From: Desarmillaria ectypa | Lineage: Eukaryota; Basidiomycota; Agaricomycetes; Agaricales; Physalacriaceae | Direction: 5' to 3' | Assembly: GCA_030407005.1 (NCBI GenBank) | Contig: JAUDYN010000011.1 | Span: forward strand, 362,501 to 426,500 | Length of the DNA: 64,000 nt | In this document: one piece after another, positions 45,895 to 58,168 of the stretch | Layout: every line of letters begins with the position of its first letter | Numbering within the stretch: the first letter of the stretch is position 1 | Translations under genes and position numbers: made by a program | The notes under the pieces: generated by a model | What the model saw: the letters and a program-made list of their open reading frames with translations, nothing else | Told to the model about the DNA's origin: nothing | Databases searched by the model: none

Positions 45895-47987
45895 TTACGA
45901 TGTAGGCCCCTTGGTATATCGACTCTTCATTCTCACAGTTTTGCCGTACTTCCAGAACAAGAAAGGTCTGCAAGAGAGAGTCAATAACATATGAGAATCG
46001 GATCGCTGCAACATACGCTGGGCATCCGAGAACAATAGCGACCACAGCAAGAATAGTGTCGCCCTTTCCGTATCCAAGCTTGTTGTACATGGATGGCGCA
46101 AAGAGGGGAAACCCGAACCCAGCTAGGGAACGGAGACACGAGACGGCAGCGAGCCCTAAAGTCCGTATGTCAGCATCGATTCACGTTTGAAATGCCTAAG
46201 GACACTCACCAGAAGCCGCATACAGCGTATACATATCCACGACATACGTCTGCATAGCCTGGAAGTTCAATATCGTCCCTGCCCCCACAAACGCAATGCC
46301 AATATCGGTCACTATCCAATGGACGCCCTTCTGTGCACACCATCCAGTCAAGAGCAGTCCTATTGGCAATATCACCGATCCCGGCACCATCGAAGCTACA
46401 TCAACCATGTCAACGTACACTTGACAAGGGAAAAAAAAAACAGCACTCACGAACACGGAACTCAGGCTCCCCGACGCCCCCATTCCTGTCCTTCAAATAC
46501 TTATAGATGCGGTCCATAAACCTCGCGTTAGTTTGAGAGGATACACCCATGCCTATACCTAGCGCGATGTAGTGCAATCCAGCAATGCCCGTGCTTTGGC
46601 GGTATACTTCTCTGAATATCGTTGGGATCGTCGTTAAGTACACTGAATAAAGTTTAGTCGGTCAGATCTACACTGCGATGGTCAACGCACGATAAAAGAC
46701 TCCGTATATGAAGGCCATGTACAGAGCGACTATCTGGACAATGGGCTCACGAACGAACAACGCAAAGGGGCGGACAAACGTTTTTCCAAAAATGTGTTGC
46801 CAACTAAACAGGGAAGGTCATCGTTGATCTTGATCAGGAAAGCAAATGCTTGCCTTCGAATGCCGGACTTGTCAAATACAGTACGCACATTCCGTCGACC
46901 TTTCTCGGGGTCCATGCCCTTCCTTATTCTCTCCGCTTTCCGCTCCAAGAGCACCGGTGCAAAGCCTGCCAAACGAAGGGCTAAGAAGCATACCTCGATA
47001 ACTTTCGTTGACACAGCTTACTTTCTCGGAGAAACACAAGCCCCAAGCCTTGAACGAAGATGTCAAAAATGCTCGTGGAGTAGAACTGGTGGTGCTATGT
47101 CAGACAGAATACGAAAAGTAGGTGTATACGACGTACGACCCATCTCCACGTTGACTTTTCAGCGATCCAGGCGCCAGCGACGGGACCAATGACAGGACCC
47201 ATCAAAGGCGCGAGAGAATATACAGCAATAGCCTTCCCCCTCTCCTCTGCTTTCCATATATCAGCAAGAACACCCGCGCCGACTGCCAAGGGCGTGCTTC
47301 CACCCAGACCAGCAAAAAATCGGCATATAATGAGCTGCGTTTTGGTCTGGGCGAATCCACATCCGAGATTCCACGCTAACAAGACCGTTAGGCTGGATCG
47401 ACACTGCGTGGGAGTATGACATACCGAAGAAGAACATGTTTGAAAACTGTGTTACTTTCGACCGTCCGTATATCTCGCTGAGTGGGCCGAGGAGCTGTGT
47501 TAAAAGGTACGTGAGTGCCATCGTAGAACTCATAATGTGATTCCATACTCACCAGAGGTCCAACAGCTAGCATACTGTCCATCAGCTCCTCTTCCTGGAT
47601 ATATATATATATATATAAGACACTCACCATACGCCAAAACGAAAACTGACACCGTCAATGCGAGCTCCACCGAACTTGTGATTCCTAAATCATGTGCTAC
47701 TTGTCTCATCGCTGGTGCCACCATCGACGACGACACAGGACTGATAAACGTGAACAACGATACGATTAACGTTGCCCTCCATTTCTTTGCAAAAGTCCAG
47801 CTAAAGTTAAGCGTGATCAGTGCCGAGAACCTAAATACGGTTCTTGGACCCACTTGTGGGGGTTCTCTGGATCCTCGGGTCCATCCCAATCTATCACCAG
47901 ATCATCTTCCTTGTATACGTCTGCATGTGTCGTCTCGGACATTGCATCGTTATCTTCTGGGCCGATTTTATGTTGGGTATCGTTCAT
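45895..47987 (-). CDS. MFS transporter, DHA1 (drug:H+ antiporter) type, 502 aa
   Basis: Twelve exons close in phase: 47854-47987, 47628-47800, 47553-47566, 47425-47494, 47137-47375, 47022-47085, 46854-46965, 46691-46803, 46451-46642, 46210-46395, 46017-46155, 45895-45967. The start is the ATG of MNDTQHKIGPED. Twelve membrane helices are expected at the plasma membrane. The family motifs are visible: the entry DPENPHNWTFAKKW, VAPAMRQVAHDLGITSS, motif A GPLSEIYGRSKV after TM2, the RFFAGLGGSTPLAVG segment and antiporter motif C MGPVIGPVAGAWI in TM5. The C-terminal half (YRQSTGIAGLHYIALGIGMG, LRSLAGFGFPLFAPSMYNKL) is complete. It exports an unknown small molecule by proton exchange. Intron 46804-46853 is best read as GC-AG (AAG|GCAAGC). 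An AT repeat lies in intron 2. Confidence 0.92.
47599..47617. repeat. (AT)n repeat inside an intron
   Basis: Nineteen bases of alternating A and T within the second intron of the MFS gene. Confidence 0.9.
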
Positions 47988-49423
47988 ATTGCCGGGGGAG
48001 AAAGTTGAGTAATGCCATGAGTTGGAGTGGCGCTTTAAATATCTCTGACCATGGGAGAAATAGAACACTGGCTACACGGCAAGTTTTTACGGCCGTCGGG
48101 ATACGATCGGCATCGGACCCTCGCAAACTATGACGCATGGCAAGGAATCTTGACTGGATTATCAAGACACTGTCTGCCTCGTAATTCTTAGCAAAAAAAC
48201 GCGCTAGAGCGCTTTATTAATATTAAAAGAAGAGCGTATTATGGAATTACTGCGTCGTCGAAAATCCATTTAAGATCCGTGTACCAGCGATTACTCATTT
48301 CGTATGACACGGTCTACTTCTACCTTGAGCGTTTCCTGGTATTGGAGGACAGGAAATTCGTCGGAAAACTTGCTAGTTTCCACATGCATGGACCATATAT
48401 GTCTGCAGTCTAGTCTTACCTCTGTTTCCTCGTCATCAGTCTACAAAACGAGTCACACGCACTGACTCAGTTAACTTCCGTGCATCCACCTGTCGCTAGA
48501 TCGGAGGTTGGTTATTATTCAGCTGACTCCAGGATCATGGGCTTGGTCATAAGGTTTCAATGAGGGATACGTGGTTCGGGCTCCGGTATGACTTGAGTAG
48601 AAAGTTTCTTAGCTTCGAGATCTCGGGGGCCAAGAATTTGATTTCAAGCAGGCGTCAATACTGTAATCTAATCAAAAGCTACAGGATAGTTCGTAGTAGT
48701 CTCTTCCAACCATGAACCGGTTGCAAACGTTCCAAGAATAGCTAGTGATTCCCGTAGCCAATTTCCCGCCTCCTTCTCTCACACACTGATAACTTATTTG
48801 AAGGCCAACTTTAAGACAGTTTAGTACTATTCTCCAAATGGGAATTCGCGTGCAATGTTTGGCACCACCGTTCGTCTTCCGGTGAGTAGCCTCCGCCCCC
48901 CGCCAATAATGGTTTTTCCACCACTATTGTCTATTTAATGCACATAATTTATATATTTGTTATATTCCCAATGTCACGCAAGCATCCTTCCAAACATTCC
49001 GCTTTTATTCTGTGTGTTTCTACAGTAATATATCAAAGATTGTCCGAGTTGTTTCTTAAGACGGGGCTTATAGAGAAACTGCAGAACCAGAAAAAAGGGG
49101 TGGGCATGATGGTGCTGCATAGATCAGTCGCGCTAGCTCCACATCCGATCGTGTAGTCAGCGGTACGCCATAATGCTGACATGGAGCACTTAGTCTAGCA
49201 CGAGAAAGGCCCGTGAACTTTATCATAGTCAGCATTGTGTACAACACCCCAGCAGTGTAGGGGCAGTGGCGCTAGTATCGTCGGAGAGTGAAACAGTGTG
49301 TCATTAGGAAGAACAGGTGCATCGAGAGGTGGCTGATAGGACTGAGGCAGAAGCGTCCGGTAGACATCGCGGAGGTCGTCGAAGCAAGTAATTTTGGTGG
49401 GTATACGAATGTCCATTGATATT
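47988..49423. other. 1.4-kb intergenic region
   Basis: No gene recognised; AT-rich patches near 48200 and 48930. Confidence 0.5.
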
Positions 49424-51236
49424 TTACACACCCAAGAGCCGCTGAACACTCCCCTCGACCACACTAGGAAGCGTAACCCTAAACACCAAAAACTGGCTGT
49501 CCACATCCTCTCCAGCATCATATGGCTCTCCCAATGAAATCCCGTTCGTAGTGAGGAAATCATTGTCCGACTGTATTCACACATCAGCATCGATGCACTC
49601 AACTGCAGAAGTTTAACACTCACAGCAGTGAACAGGAAATAATCATTTGGATAATCCGAGTCGTTGACGGGAGCAAGCGAGAATGACTCCCACTTTGCGT
49701 CAATGTGGGCCGCGTCGTCTTCGGCGCCTGGCAGGCAAGTTGAATTTAGTCAGGCAGGTTAGGCGTATACTGCACATACCATTCTGCAGGCCGAACCTCG
49801 CCAACTGGTCGTCATCAATGTAATTGACGAACGACACGTACGCAGCTGGGACGATATTGCCGTCCAGCTTACCACCAACAGCAATAGGGTTCGCAGGATC
49901 GTCGAATTTAGTACCATGAATGTCCGTGGCGGTGGATATATCAAAAAGGTCTGCTTGTCTACTCCCGTTAGCATTTCCCTTCCAAAAATATACTTGAAAA
50001 CCCACTTGTAACTAGACTCGAGGTTATCCCCGCCTTTTCCATCACCATCCCTAGACAACGCGAAAAACACACCCGGGCTCACGAAAGCGATCTCGCTACA
50101 TGCTCTCGTATTGTTTTTCTTGCTCTGCGGTAACGGCACGACCCATTCACCGACAAGTTCAGGACGGACACTGGGTTTGGACACATCATACGCCAAGAGG
50201 CGGGTATACCTCGACGTGGTCTTGTCATCTCCACCATCTTGAACAGTTGCGGACTGCAGCATTGCATAAACAACATCATTCTCGACGTCGAATGTGAGGC
50301 CCTCGAATCCTATATAACAAAAGGTTATATCCTTCTCCAGGGTTGGACCTCAACGGAATCTTCACCTTGATTGGCAGACCTTCCAGTTGTTGGATCCGAG
50401 ACAGACGTGAAGTTTAGGTTCCCGTCAGAGTCACGAGGGAGGATCGCTGAAGGTGGTTGAATAGTCTGAATCAACTGTCCGTCCACGGAGAAGCGGTAGA
50501 TATATGGCCCATACTCGTCGCTCACCCAATACCTATTCAGCACGCAACAATTAGCCGTAAATTTTAATGATAGGCATCAAGCCACTTACGATCCATCACT
50601 ATTCGCAATGATTCCCTCGGCATCAACTGACAGATTCGGTATCGTGATTGGCACAGGCATCTGTGGATCCGCGAAAGGGTCCGAGGGATACCCCGTCATC
50701 GCAGGACGCACGCCTAGGCTATCTAGACCCGTAGTCTTGTTGCCGCCCCTGTCATATTGGAGCGTCGTGCTCTTATATACCAACGCAAGCGTCTCTTGAG
50801 CGTCCTCGAAGCTTAAATCATTCGTGCCGTAATACGGTGTCAAGACAAAGTCAATATCATGCTGGCGCGCCTGATAGTTGACCGTCCCTTTCCTACAGAG
50901 ATATCAACGACGAGAAAGAGAAAAAAAACAAGCAAGCTGGTGGACGCACACATTGTACCCCCGGTCTGGATGCATAACCAGTGTACCCGAGAAACTTCCG
51001 TTCCCAATATCCGTCCACGTCCCGTATTTGATCGCCATGGCACTCCCAAAACCACCCAAGGTGTCGCCCGTCGATTCGACCGCGTCAGACGGGATCCTGC
51101 CAAATGCAACGATTCCCTTGTTGATGTAGGTCTGCCCATTGATTACCACAGATGTACCACTACTAGCTTTCCTCACAGGCGACGCCCGGAGGAGGGCGAG
51201 TGAAAGTGCCCACACGACCGCTTGGAGAAGACCCAT
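49424..51236 (-). CDS. Secreted phytase-type esterase-like protein, 496 aa
   Basis: Seven exons close in phase: 50950-51236, 50590-50892, 50366-50532, 50006-50309, 49780-49958, 49624-49727, 49424-49570. A signal peptide (MGLLQAVVWALSLALLRASP) leads into a beta-propeller-like fold. The order SDEYGPYIYRFSVDGQLI, FEGLTFDVENDVVYAMLQSA, SEIAFVSPGVFFALSRDGDG and a C-terminal DNDFLTTNGISLGEPYDAGE matches the 'esterase-like activity of phytase' family (PF13449). Members are extracellular and some release phosphate from phytate, but catalytic residues are not well defined, so the reaction is uncertain. Several NxS/T sites suggest glycosylation. The protein is complete. It lies upstream of the MFS transporter on the same strand. 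Confidence 0.88.
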
Positions 51237-52886
51237 TGGAAGTCAAGGTGCTTCGATGATCAAGCATTTATAGCGCTCCCATTCAAACGTGCGCTAAAAA
51301 GAATTTCCATTGCTAGCGAGTCACATGTGCGGTGTGCTGCGTTTGAGGTACTGGGAAGTAGCGGCCATAACTCGACCCGAGAGACGCCGTCATAACCAGG
51401 GGACCGATGACTCCAAACGAACAGAAAGCTGCGAAGCAAATTCGGATCAATAAAAAACAGACGAAAATATGCGGATAATATTAAATTCGTCGACTTCACC
51501 ATGAAAGGTGCTCGCATTTGGTTGTGGACGAAAGCCCGGTCGAAATTCTTTTTTACTGATATCAATCATTCCTTTGGCATTTTGACCGGTGCGAAGTTGT
51601 CAGCTGCCTTGATGAGATACAGTACACATGGAGATACTGACCTGCGGCGTTCTTACTTGGTGACGCATCATGGGCACAGAGACAAAAAGAATCCGTAAAG
51701 TTGTATGGGCATGGCGTTGATACCATTCTGCGACCCAATCTTGTATGAGAAATCTTCAATGGCGACTATATTCCCGTTACAAGTGCGCAAGTTTACCAAG
51801 TCTGCTTAAATCCTCGCGCAATTTTAAGAATCACGGTTCCATCATGGAAATGTTGGCTGTTCGAATCTCCAACCTAGATACTGTATGATTGTGGACGTAC
51901 CTATGATATATGACTGAGCTTTCTGGGAAACCCCAATGTCGTTCAGCAAGTCACATACCGCCCCGACGCTAATCAGATTCAAAATCTACAAAACGTCTGT
52001 CTCATCGCAGTTAAAATATTTGGGAACGATGACAAGAAGGAACCTGACTGCGTATTAGTTTTTCTTCACACTCGGCTCGCGGAGTTCAACCTTTCACGAT
52101 GCTCAAAGTAGCACGAAACACGAAGGCCTCATTCATGTCTCATGGTCCGATGCCTTGAAGATGGGAACAGAAACAGCGTCGGAAGCAGTGAAAGAAGATT
52201 TATCTGACCCCCCCTGCTACAATGCTGCGAGAGGGCTACGGGAAATGCCGAAACCGTAAATTCGCCAAACACTGCAACCTTGCATTTCCTTAAAATTAAT
52301 TGGTTAGTCCTCAAAATTGTAGATATTTTTCGACCCGATTTGTTACCCAAAAGAGCAGATTTATTAATGCGTTACGAGGTGGAGCACAAGCCACGGATCA
52401 CAAATTCGCCACAGTAGATACATTCTTAGATATCTGGAGCCAAAGCTGACTACATAATAGTTATAGTCTTCAACATACAGACGAGCCAAAAAAAAAAAAA
52501 ATAGGCACAAAAGAAGGATGTACAGAGCCTTAAAAATATACAAAGAAACAAAGATGTACGATGGGGCGATACGAGCTACATTTTCAACGAAGACGGACCG
52601 TACACACACACAATACGAGGGAATAAAATACGAAAACAACACACTAAACAGTTTAGTGATGCCGCATAGGCGCGATAAAAATGAAAGCAGACAGCGATAG
52701 CACATGGGAAGAGATATTTAAACAAGGGGAATGTGGTCGTTTGGCGTATCCGGGTCGTCAGATTGATACACATTCCCGCTGTGCACCCTCTCCCATCTAT
52801 TATGGGGAAGGAGAAAAGAACGCGCAGCGGGCAGAATAGTGGTGAATGGGGTAGTGATAAGGGAGGCGCTGTCGAATGTTTGACGG
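51237..52886. other. 1.65-kb intergenic region
   Basis: No gene recognised. An A-run lies near 52488-52501, and short frames on both strands have no domain. Confidence 0.5.
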
Positions 52887-53764
52887 TTAAGCCTCAATAG
52901 GCACGGCTTCTACCTCTTCCGGCTGTGTCCAGTTTCAGCAGAGGGCAAGTATTACAGTAGAAAGTAACGCACCTCGTCTTTTCCCTCAGCTTCCACATCA
53001 CCATTAGCTGCAGTAGCTGCAGCTTCAGCCTCAGGCTCCTCGGCAATGGTCTCTTCAACAGTGGTGACGGCGGCTGCAGGCTCTTGGGCGCCGACCTATA
53101 GATCGAACAAGCAAAGAAAAAGACCAAAAGGCGAGAATCAGCGCCGTGCTCACGCTAGTCATACCAACGAGTGAAAAGAAGATCGATAGCAACTGAGGAG
53201 ACCATGACAGCCACTAGTCACCGCCAACAAGGGGCTGATAACCGCAGAATAGCACCAGAGACGAGAGAAGCAATTCAACATGCCTTGGAGGATGGTTTCT
53301 TTGATCCAGCCCTGGAAGCAGGCTTCTTGGACCCAGCTCTGGAGGGCGGTTTGGTGGAGGCCCGGGAAGGGGGCTTGGACGCAGGCTTAGCAGCAGCAGC
53401 AGCAGCCTTGGATGCTGGCTTCGCTCTGGAAGCAGGCTTGGCCTACGTAGAAAAAAAATCAGCACCTAGTTGACAACACCAGAAGGGGGCGTACCTTCTT
53501 CGCAGGGGGCTCCTTCTCGCTTTCTGCCTCATCGCCATTTACCTCTTCAACAGTCTTACGCTTCCGGCCTCTAGCAGCCTTTGACTTTTCCTCAGCATCA
53601 GCCTTCGTCTCCTTGTCAGCCTTGGCCTCCTTATCCGCTTTTTTGGCCCGAGGTTTCGCTGGAGCCTTCCTCACCGGTAGGGCTGGTTTGGGTTGTTCCT
53701 TGATGCGCGATGAACGACGGGGCTCTGCGGCATCCTTTGTAGTAGCAGCGGCTTTGCGAGGCAT
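52887..53764 (-). CDS. Lysine/alanine-rich basic nuclear protein, 195 aa
   Basis: Four exons in phase: 53495-53764, 53284-53442, 52973-53095 and 52887-52922. The N-terminus reads MPRKAAATTKDAAEPRRSSR and continues with KAPAKPRAKKADKEAKADKE; the middle repeats AKPASRAKPASK and PSRAGSKKPASRAGSKK; the C-terminus is acidic (TVEETIAEEPEAEAAATAAN, EEVEAVPIEA). The composition, with SSRIK and RGRKRK patches, recalls linker-histone-like or high-mobility-type chromatin proteins and nucleolar shuttling proteins. No globular domain is visible. The third junction uses a GC donor (AAG|GCATGT) and a long intron of 188 nt; no GT donor keeps the frame. A missed exon in that intron is possible. Confidence 0.75.
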
Positions 53765-55022
53765 CGTCCGAGGTCGGAAAAACAGGGAAGCGAAAAAACG
53801 AGGTGATGGGCAAAAGCAAAGACGCGTTCACGATTCACGTTTGGTTTGTTTACTCCAGAGTTGACAGAAGTTCCCATCACGTGGGGCGCGCACGCACCTG
53901 ATGCGTTCCTGGGCCTTTGATCAGCTTTGATCTTGAATTTCAGTAATTGCGCTTTACCAGGAATGGACAGAATGGAAAATCGGAATTGTACAATTTTGTT
54001 GGACGTCTTGGAATTTTTCGTAGTGGATTTCCAAAGATTTGGAGCACATTGGAACGTAGACGCGACTTGTTCTGATTCAAGCAGATCAAGTGTATCTGTC
54101 TATCGACTGCAAAGGATTGCCGAAATCTCTTGCTTTTGTTGCTATCATAAGAGTGTTATCCTTCTGGGGCTGAAGTGCACAAACGAGATTCCAATGAGAC
54201 TCATTCTTGAGTACCACAAAAGAACTTGGAAGTCAAACTGCTTACCTTCCTGGCTCAGGCCATCCAGGTATGATCTGACACACTTCCACGACCAAGTCCA
54301 TTTTGAGCTTGTCGTTGGCATTCTTATCTTCCCTCTTTCCTATCCACGCAAGTGCCCGAGCGCTGAAACCTACATGTACATATTCCCACTTCACTATTCA
54401 TCCACATAATCTTTTATAAGCTGTGCACGTTACTGAGAACTATTATGCTCTGTCGTAAATTTGGAAGGAGAAAGAAAGCACCGATATGTGCGCGTTAATG
54501 CAGCGTATGTCGTACAAGCTTTGAACCAGAGACAAGATAAGCAAACGGCCGTTCTGTAACAGAACACCAAGATTCCAGCGGCAGAGATAGGTTCTGCATA
54601 CAAAAGTCATCGCAGGACGACAAACTGGAACTGCACGATTGAAACCATAATTGACCTGATGATGATGGTCATGCTATTCAAATATTCAATTTGGCCTTTG
54701 GCCTTTGGGCAGCGATTGATTAAATCACGGGAAGTCTACCCGGTACCAGAGGATGCGGATACTTAGTCCTCAAATACTTGAAATAGCAAGCGATAACGTT
54801 TGCGAATAGCACGCCATAGCTGACTAGGATGTAGAATCCAGCATGCTTTTAGTAGGTGTAGCGCTGACTAACTGAATCCGAAAATCGGCCGGATTTCACA
54901 AAGAGACAAAGAAAAACGTTATGCGATTTTTGAGTGCGCAGATGATACAGGATAATCAGTTAGTCCCTCCGACGTAATACAATTTCTGGTTTCTTTCCTC
55001 TTTCTTCTCACACAAAACAGAC
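53765..55022. other. 1.26-kb intergenic region
   Basis: Open frames up to 160 codons occur by chance in AT-rich sequence, but none shows a domain. Nothing recognised. Confidence 0.5.
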
Positions 55023-55819
55023 TTAGAGCTTGGCAGAAACTCCTTCATCGTAGCGCTTTTGGGCTTCCTCAAAGTTGATAACGGACCAGATGGCGTTCAA
55101 GTACTTTGGTTATTCTTAGTCAGCCTTTGAGTCACCCAAAATATATGAAACACATACGTCAGCCTTGACGTTAAGGTACTGGAGATAAAATGCATGCTCC
55201 CAAACGTCGACACCAATGATAGGGACATGGGTCAAAAGAGGATCCTGGTTGGGGGTGGTGACAATCTCGAGACGCTTGGTAGTAGGGTTGAGTCCCTGGA
55301 AATTGCGAAGGAATAGCATGAGTGACGCCATTCGCGCGAAAGCAGTACCAAACATGGTTACTCACGAGCCAACCCCAGCCAGATCCCTGGATACCAGCAG
55401 TGGTGGTGTTGAATTCCTTCTTGAAAGCGTCAAAACTGCCAAAGTTGCTCTCGATGGCATCCTTGAGAGATCCAGCCGGCAGAACGCCCCCGTTTCCCTT
55501 CCCCTCAGAGTGAGCGGGAGCAAGATTCTTCCAGAAGAGCGAGTGGTTGATGTGTCCTGATAAGACAATCAGATAACTCAGCAATCGTCGCAGCTCAACG
55601 AGTCGCGTCGAACGTACCACCACCGTTGAACTTGAGAGCAGCCTGGAGGGCAATGCGCTCCTTGGCAGACGATGCCTTTGCGTAGGCAGCCTCAGCTGCG
55701 TTCAGCGCATTGACATAAGTCTGATGGTGCTTCTTGTGGTGAAGCTCCATGATTTGACGAGAAATAAAGGGCTCGAGGGCATCGTAGGAGTAAGGGAGAT
55801 CAGGAAGAGTGTTGGCCAT
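55023..55819 (-). CDS. Manganese superoxide dismutase, 203 aa, without presequence
   Basis: Four exons close in phase: 55618-55819, 55366-55556, 55158-55295, 55023-55103. It converts superoxide to hydrogen peroxide and oxygen. The protein begins [20 protein letters not shown], which corresponds to the mature N-terminus of mitochondrial MnSOD, so no targeting peptide is seen and a cytosolic location is likely. Metal ligands are visible: His27 in [13 protein letters not shown], the histidine in [15 protein letters not shown], and Asp and His in [14 protein letters not shown]. The gating Tyr35 is present. GHINHSLFW and GSGWGWL mark the Mn/Fe family. Length and motifs are normal. It is transcribed away from the gene at 56518, sharing a 700-bp upstream region. 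Confidence 0.96.
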
Positions 55820-56517
55820 GGCGATATTTCTGATGGAGATGGGAGTAGGAAAGGAAGAAGGATGAGTCTGTCTCTTTTAAGTTGTACTCCGAGACGATCA
55901 TTATTAATTCTGATGTCATGTCACGTGCGCGTATTGTGGCGTTATTCAATCTTCCAACCCGACAAGCCGAAATATACTCTCTACGAACTTTCTTTGACAG
56001 TTCCGTCCAAAGTGACATGCGCAAAAGAGTTAAGCATACTCTCGATGAACAAATTTTTTGGGGACTCTTTTCAAGTTTTCGTGTTCATGTCTGTTCATGC
56101 TCTGGTCTGTTATTTATTGGATTTGCTGAACTATCAATGCGGGTTTACTTTTTTCCTACCCATTTATCACGTGCCCACGCTTAACGCCTGCTGTGAGTGT
56201 TTATTTGCCAGATTGACAGACCATTATTCATATATTTATACTACTACCTGGAAGGGATCATCTCACTGATCATGTCAATTGAAAACAAAAAGATTGACTA
56301 CCCATGCCACCGTATACTAATGGCATCTATTTCAGTTGAACATTATTGCTCCTTTTTGGTTCGTCATTCAATATTCAATGTCGATCCAAGTTTTGCGCTG
56401 CCACATTCAAGCGCCGTAGCACAATAAAACATATTTATCTCATAAAAGCACATAAAATAGCTCACTCTTTTCCCCAACAGTTCCTCATCCCAGTCATATA
56501 TCAGAACGTCAGCAGAC
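55820..56517. promoter_or_regulatory. Shared upstream region of MnSOD and a divergent basic-protein gene
   Basis: The two genes diverge from this 698-bp region, so it should hold both promoters. AT-rich stretches occur, but I cannot define a transcription start or stress element. Confidence 0.4.
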
Positions 56518-57075
56518 ATGTCATTCCTGCCCGACCAACGGCGAGTTAATTTTCGTCGCATTGACGTCCGTAAACAAAAACTTATTAATTTTCACAGGAC
56601 TGTACCCTCAAGGCAGAGACAGGATTCTCGTGCCGGCCCTCAGTGGCATCTAGAAGATCTTGTCAACCCTTCTTTATACTACGAACAACCCTCGAACCTG
56701 ACTGGGACCAACCAGGCGGCACCAACCTCTGGCCTGCAGACTCAGTATCGGACAGGCCCTCTCCAGGGGTACAACCAACCTCAGCCAACCCCGCGTTATG
56801 CACTATACCAGCCTCCGGCATCCCAGTTGTCCATCGATCCGAAACTTATCGATCCCGGTTTGCTCTCTGGCGAGCGTGAGTGGCCTGAAGAGGAACAAAA
56901 GCCTGCATCATCGCCAGCGAGGAAACGCAGGACTCCAGCTAGGAAGACTCCGGGAGCGGACACCGAAAGCCCCAAGAAGAAGGCCAGGAGCACTCCCACA
57001 AAACCTAGGGTTAGTACTAGCAAAGCCACAGTTGGTGGTGGTGCTAGTCCACAGAAGAAGAAGGGACGCAAGTAA
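56518..57075 (+). CDS. Basic, low-complexity protein, 185 aa, single exon
   Basis: One open frame from ATG, MSFLPDQRRVNFRRIDVRKQ, to the stop at 57073-57075. The central part is rich in Gln, Pro and Tyr (QGYNQPQPTPRYALYQPPAS) and the last 60 residues in Lys, Arg, Ser and Pro (SPARKRRTPARKTPG, SPKKKARSTPTKPR, SPQKKKGRK), with SP/TP sites next to basic runs, typical of nuclear proteins controlled by proline-directed kinases. I recognise no domain. A possible 57-nt intron at 56545-56601 would change the N-terminus but break the downstream frame, so I kept the single exon. Confidence that it is real comes from composition and the clean frame. Confidence 0.6.
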   Translation: MSFLPDQRRVNFRRIDVRKQKLINFHRTVPSRQRQDSRAGPQWHLEDLVNPSLYYEQPSNLTGTNQAAPTSGLQTQYRTGPLQGYNQPQPTPRYALYQPPASQLSIDPKLIDPGLLSGEREWPEEEQKPASSPARKRRTPARKTPGADTESPKKKARSTPTKPRVSTSKATVGGGASPQKKKGRK

Positions 57076-58168
57076 ATTCCGGATGGTCGGGTCGCGTAAC
57101 AATCATATCCACGTTCCTTTAAGCTGTATCTCTCTCCTTATGCTTACGTGCTGGACACGATAATAATCAACCATCATTTTCTACTACGCATTAGATTCGT
57201 CGACAGTCCTTGCTTTCTTGCGGCCTATTCTCAAGTTGGAACGCTTGCTGTGTCTGGCCATTGCCATAGCTTGCTCTCAGTCGTTCTGTCAAGTTCAGAC
57301 AACGACTACGTCAGGGGCAATCAGTTCTCGCCATACAAACCAGGCCAATTCTCCAGTTTCAGTTTGGCTTCGGCAGGTTTCTGAGTACTCCAGCGTCTAT
57401 GGCAGCGTAACACATCCTGTTACATTAAGAGCTCGGCTAGCTAGGATCATGCGTAGGCCAAAAGCGAGAATCTCATCAGCCAGATGGTACCAACACCGAG
57501 CACCCTCCTGAACTCCCCAGAGTGTATTTCTCTGCCGCAAGTCTATTCCAGATTTCTGTACGGTGAAAGAGATCCGGGAAGTCGGTAGATCGATCACGAT
57601 TGACCAGATCAAAATTGACAAGCAAGAGTGTACGCGAGCCCATGACTAATCTGCCAAAGGAAGTTCGAGGTCAGGGAACGGAACTCGGTAGGCGTGTCCC
57701 ATATCGTAAGTTTGTCCGTGTTCATTAGCCTCTCTATTTATTGTAACAGTATGCCTGCTTGGCATGGGAAGGCACTCACGCTCGAATCTGGAGCGCGTGC
57801 GGCTTTGAAAAGGTCATTTGAGTGGCTTGGGAACGTGCACTACCCGGTACTTCCTCGGAAAGCACCCGACCTACTCGTCCCTTTACGTGTCAGACTCAGG
57901 TCTGGGAGATAGTAATCCATTGAATAATATGGCTATAGCTACAGTCATCATGTTATGCAGCGCGAATGTCTAAGTCTATGGTCATCTAATTTTTCACTGA
58001 GTCATTAACAGTTGCGTTATGATACACATTATATACGTCCCTTGACAAGTTCTCGTCGACCAGAGCCATCGGCTCATAGGAATGTCCGTTCATCACGCCG
58101 TCTCGTCCCTTTATCCATAAGACGTTGGTTATTCGTTCGTTACACACTCGAGCTCGCCGATCAATTAG
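57076..58168. other. 1.1-kb intergenic region
   Basis: Several open frames under 100 codons; none with a domain or splice context. Confidence 0.5.

Noticed and set aside
47988..48068. Longer N-terminus for the MFS transporter
   Set aside because: Upstream residues (MFYFSHGQRYLKRHSN) lack conservation pattern; MNDTQHK fits the usual short acidic N-terminus.
53927..54409. 160-codon plus-strand open frame
   Set aside because: It lies in AT-rich sequence, has an unusual Phe/Cys/Tyr/Ser mix, no domain and no splice context; most likely chance.
56545..56601. Possible intron in the basic protein gene
   Set aside because: Removing it would put the Pro/Gln and Lys-rich C-terminus out of frame.
57148..57511. 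Short plus-strand frames after the basic protein gene
   Set aside because: Overlapping frames without domains; consistent with a 3' flank.
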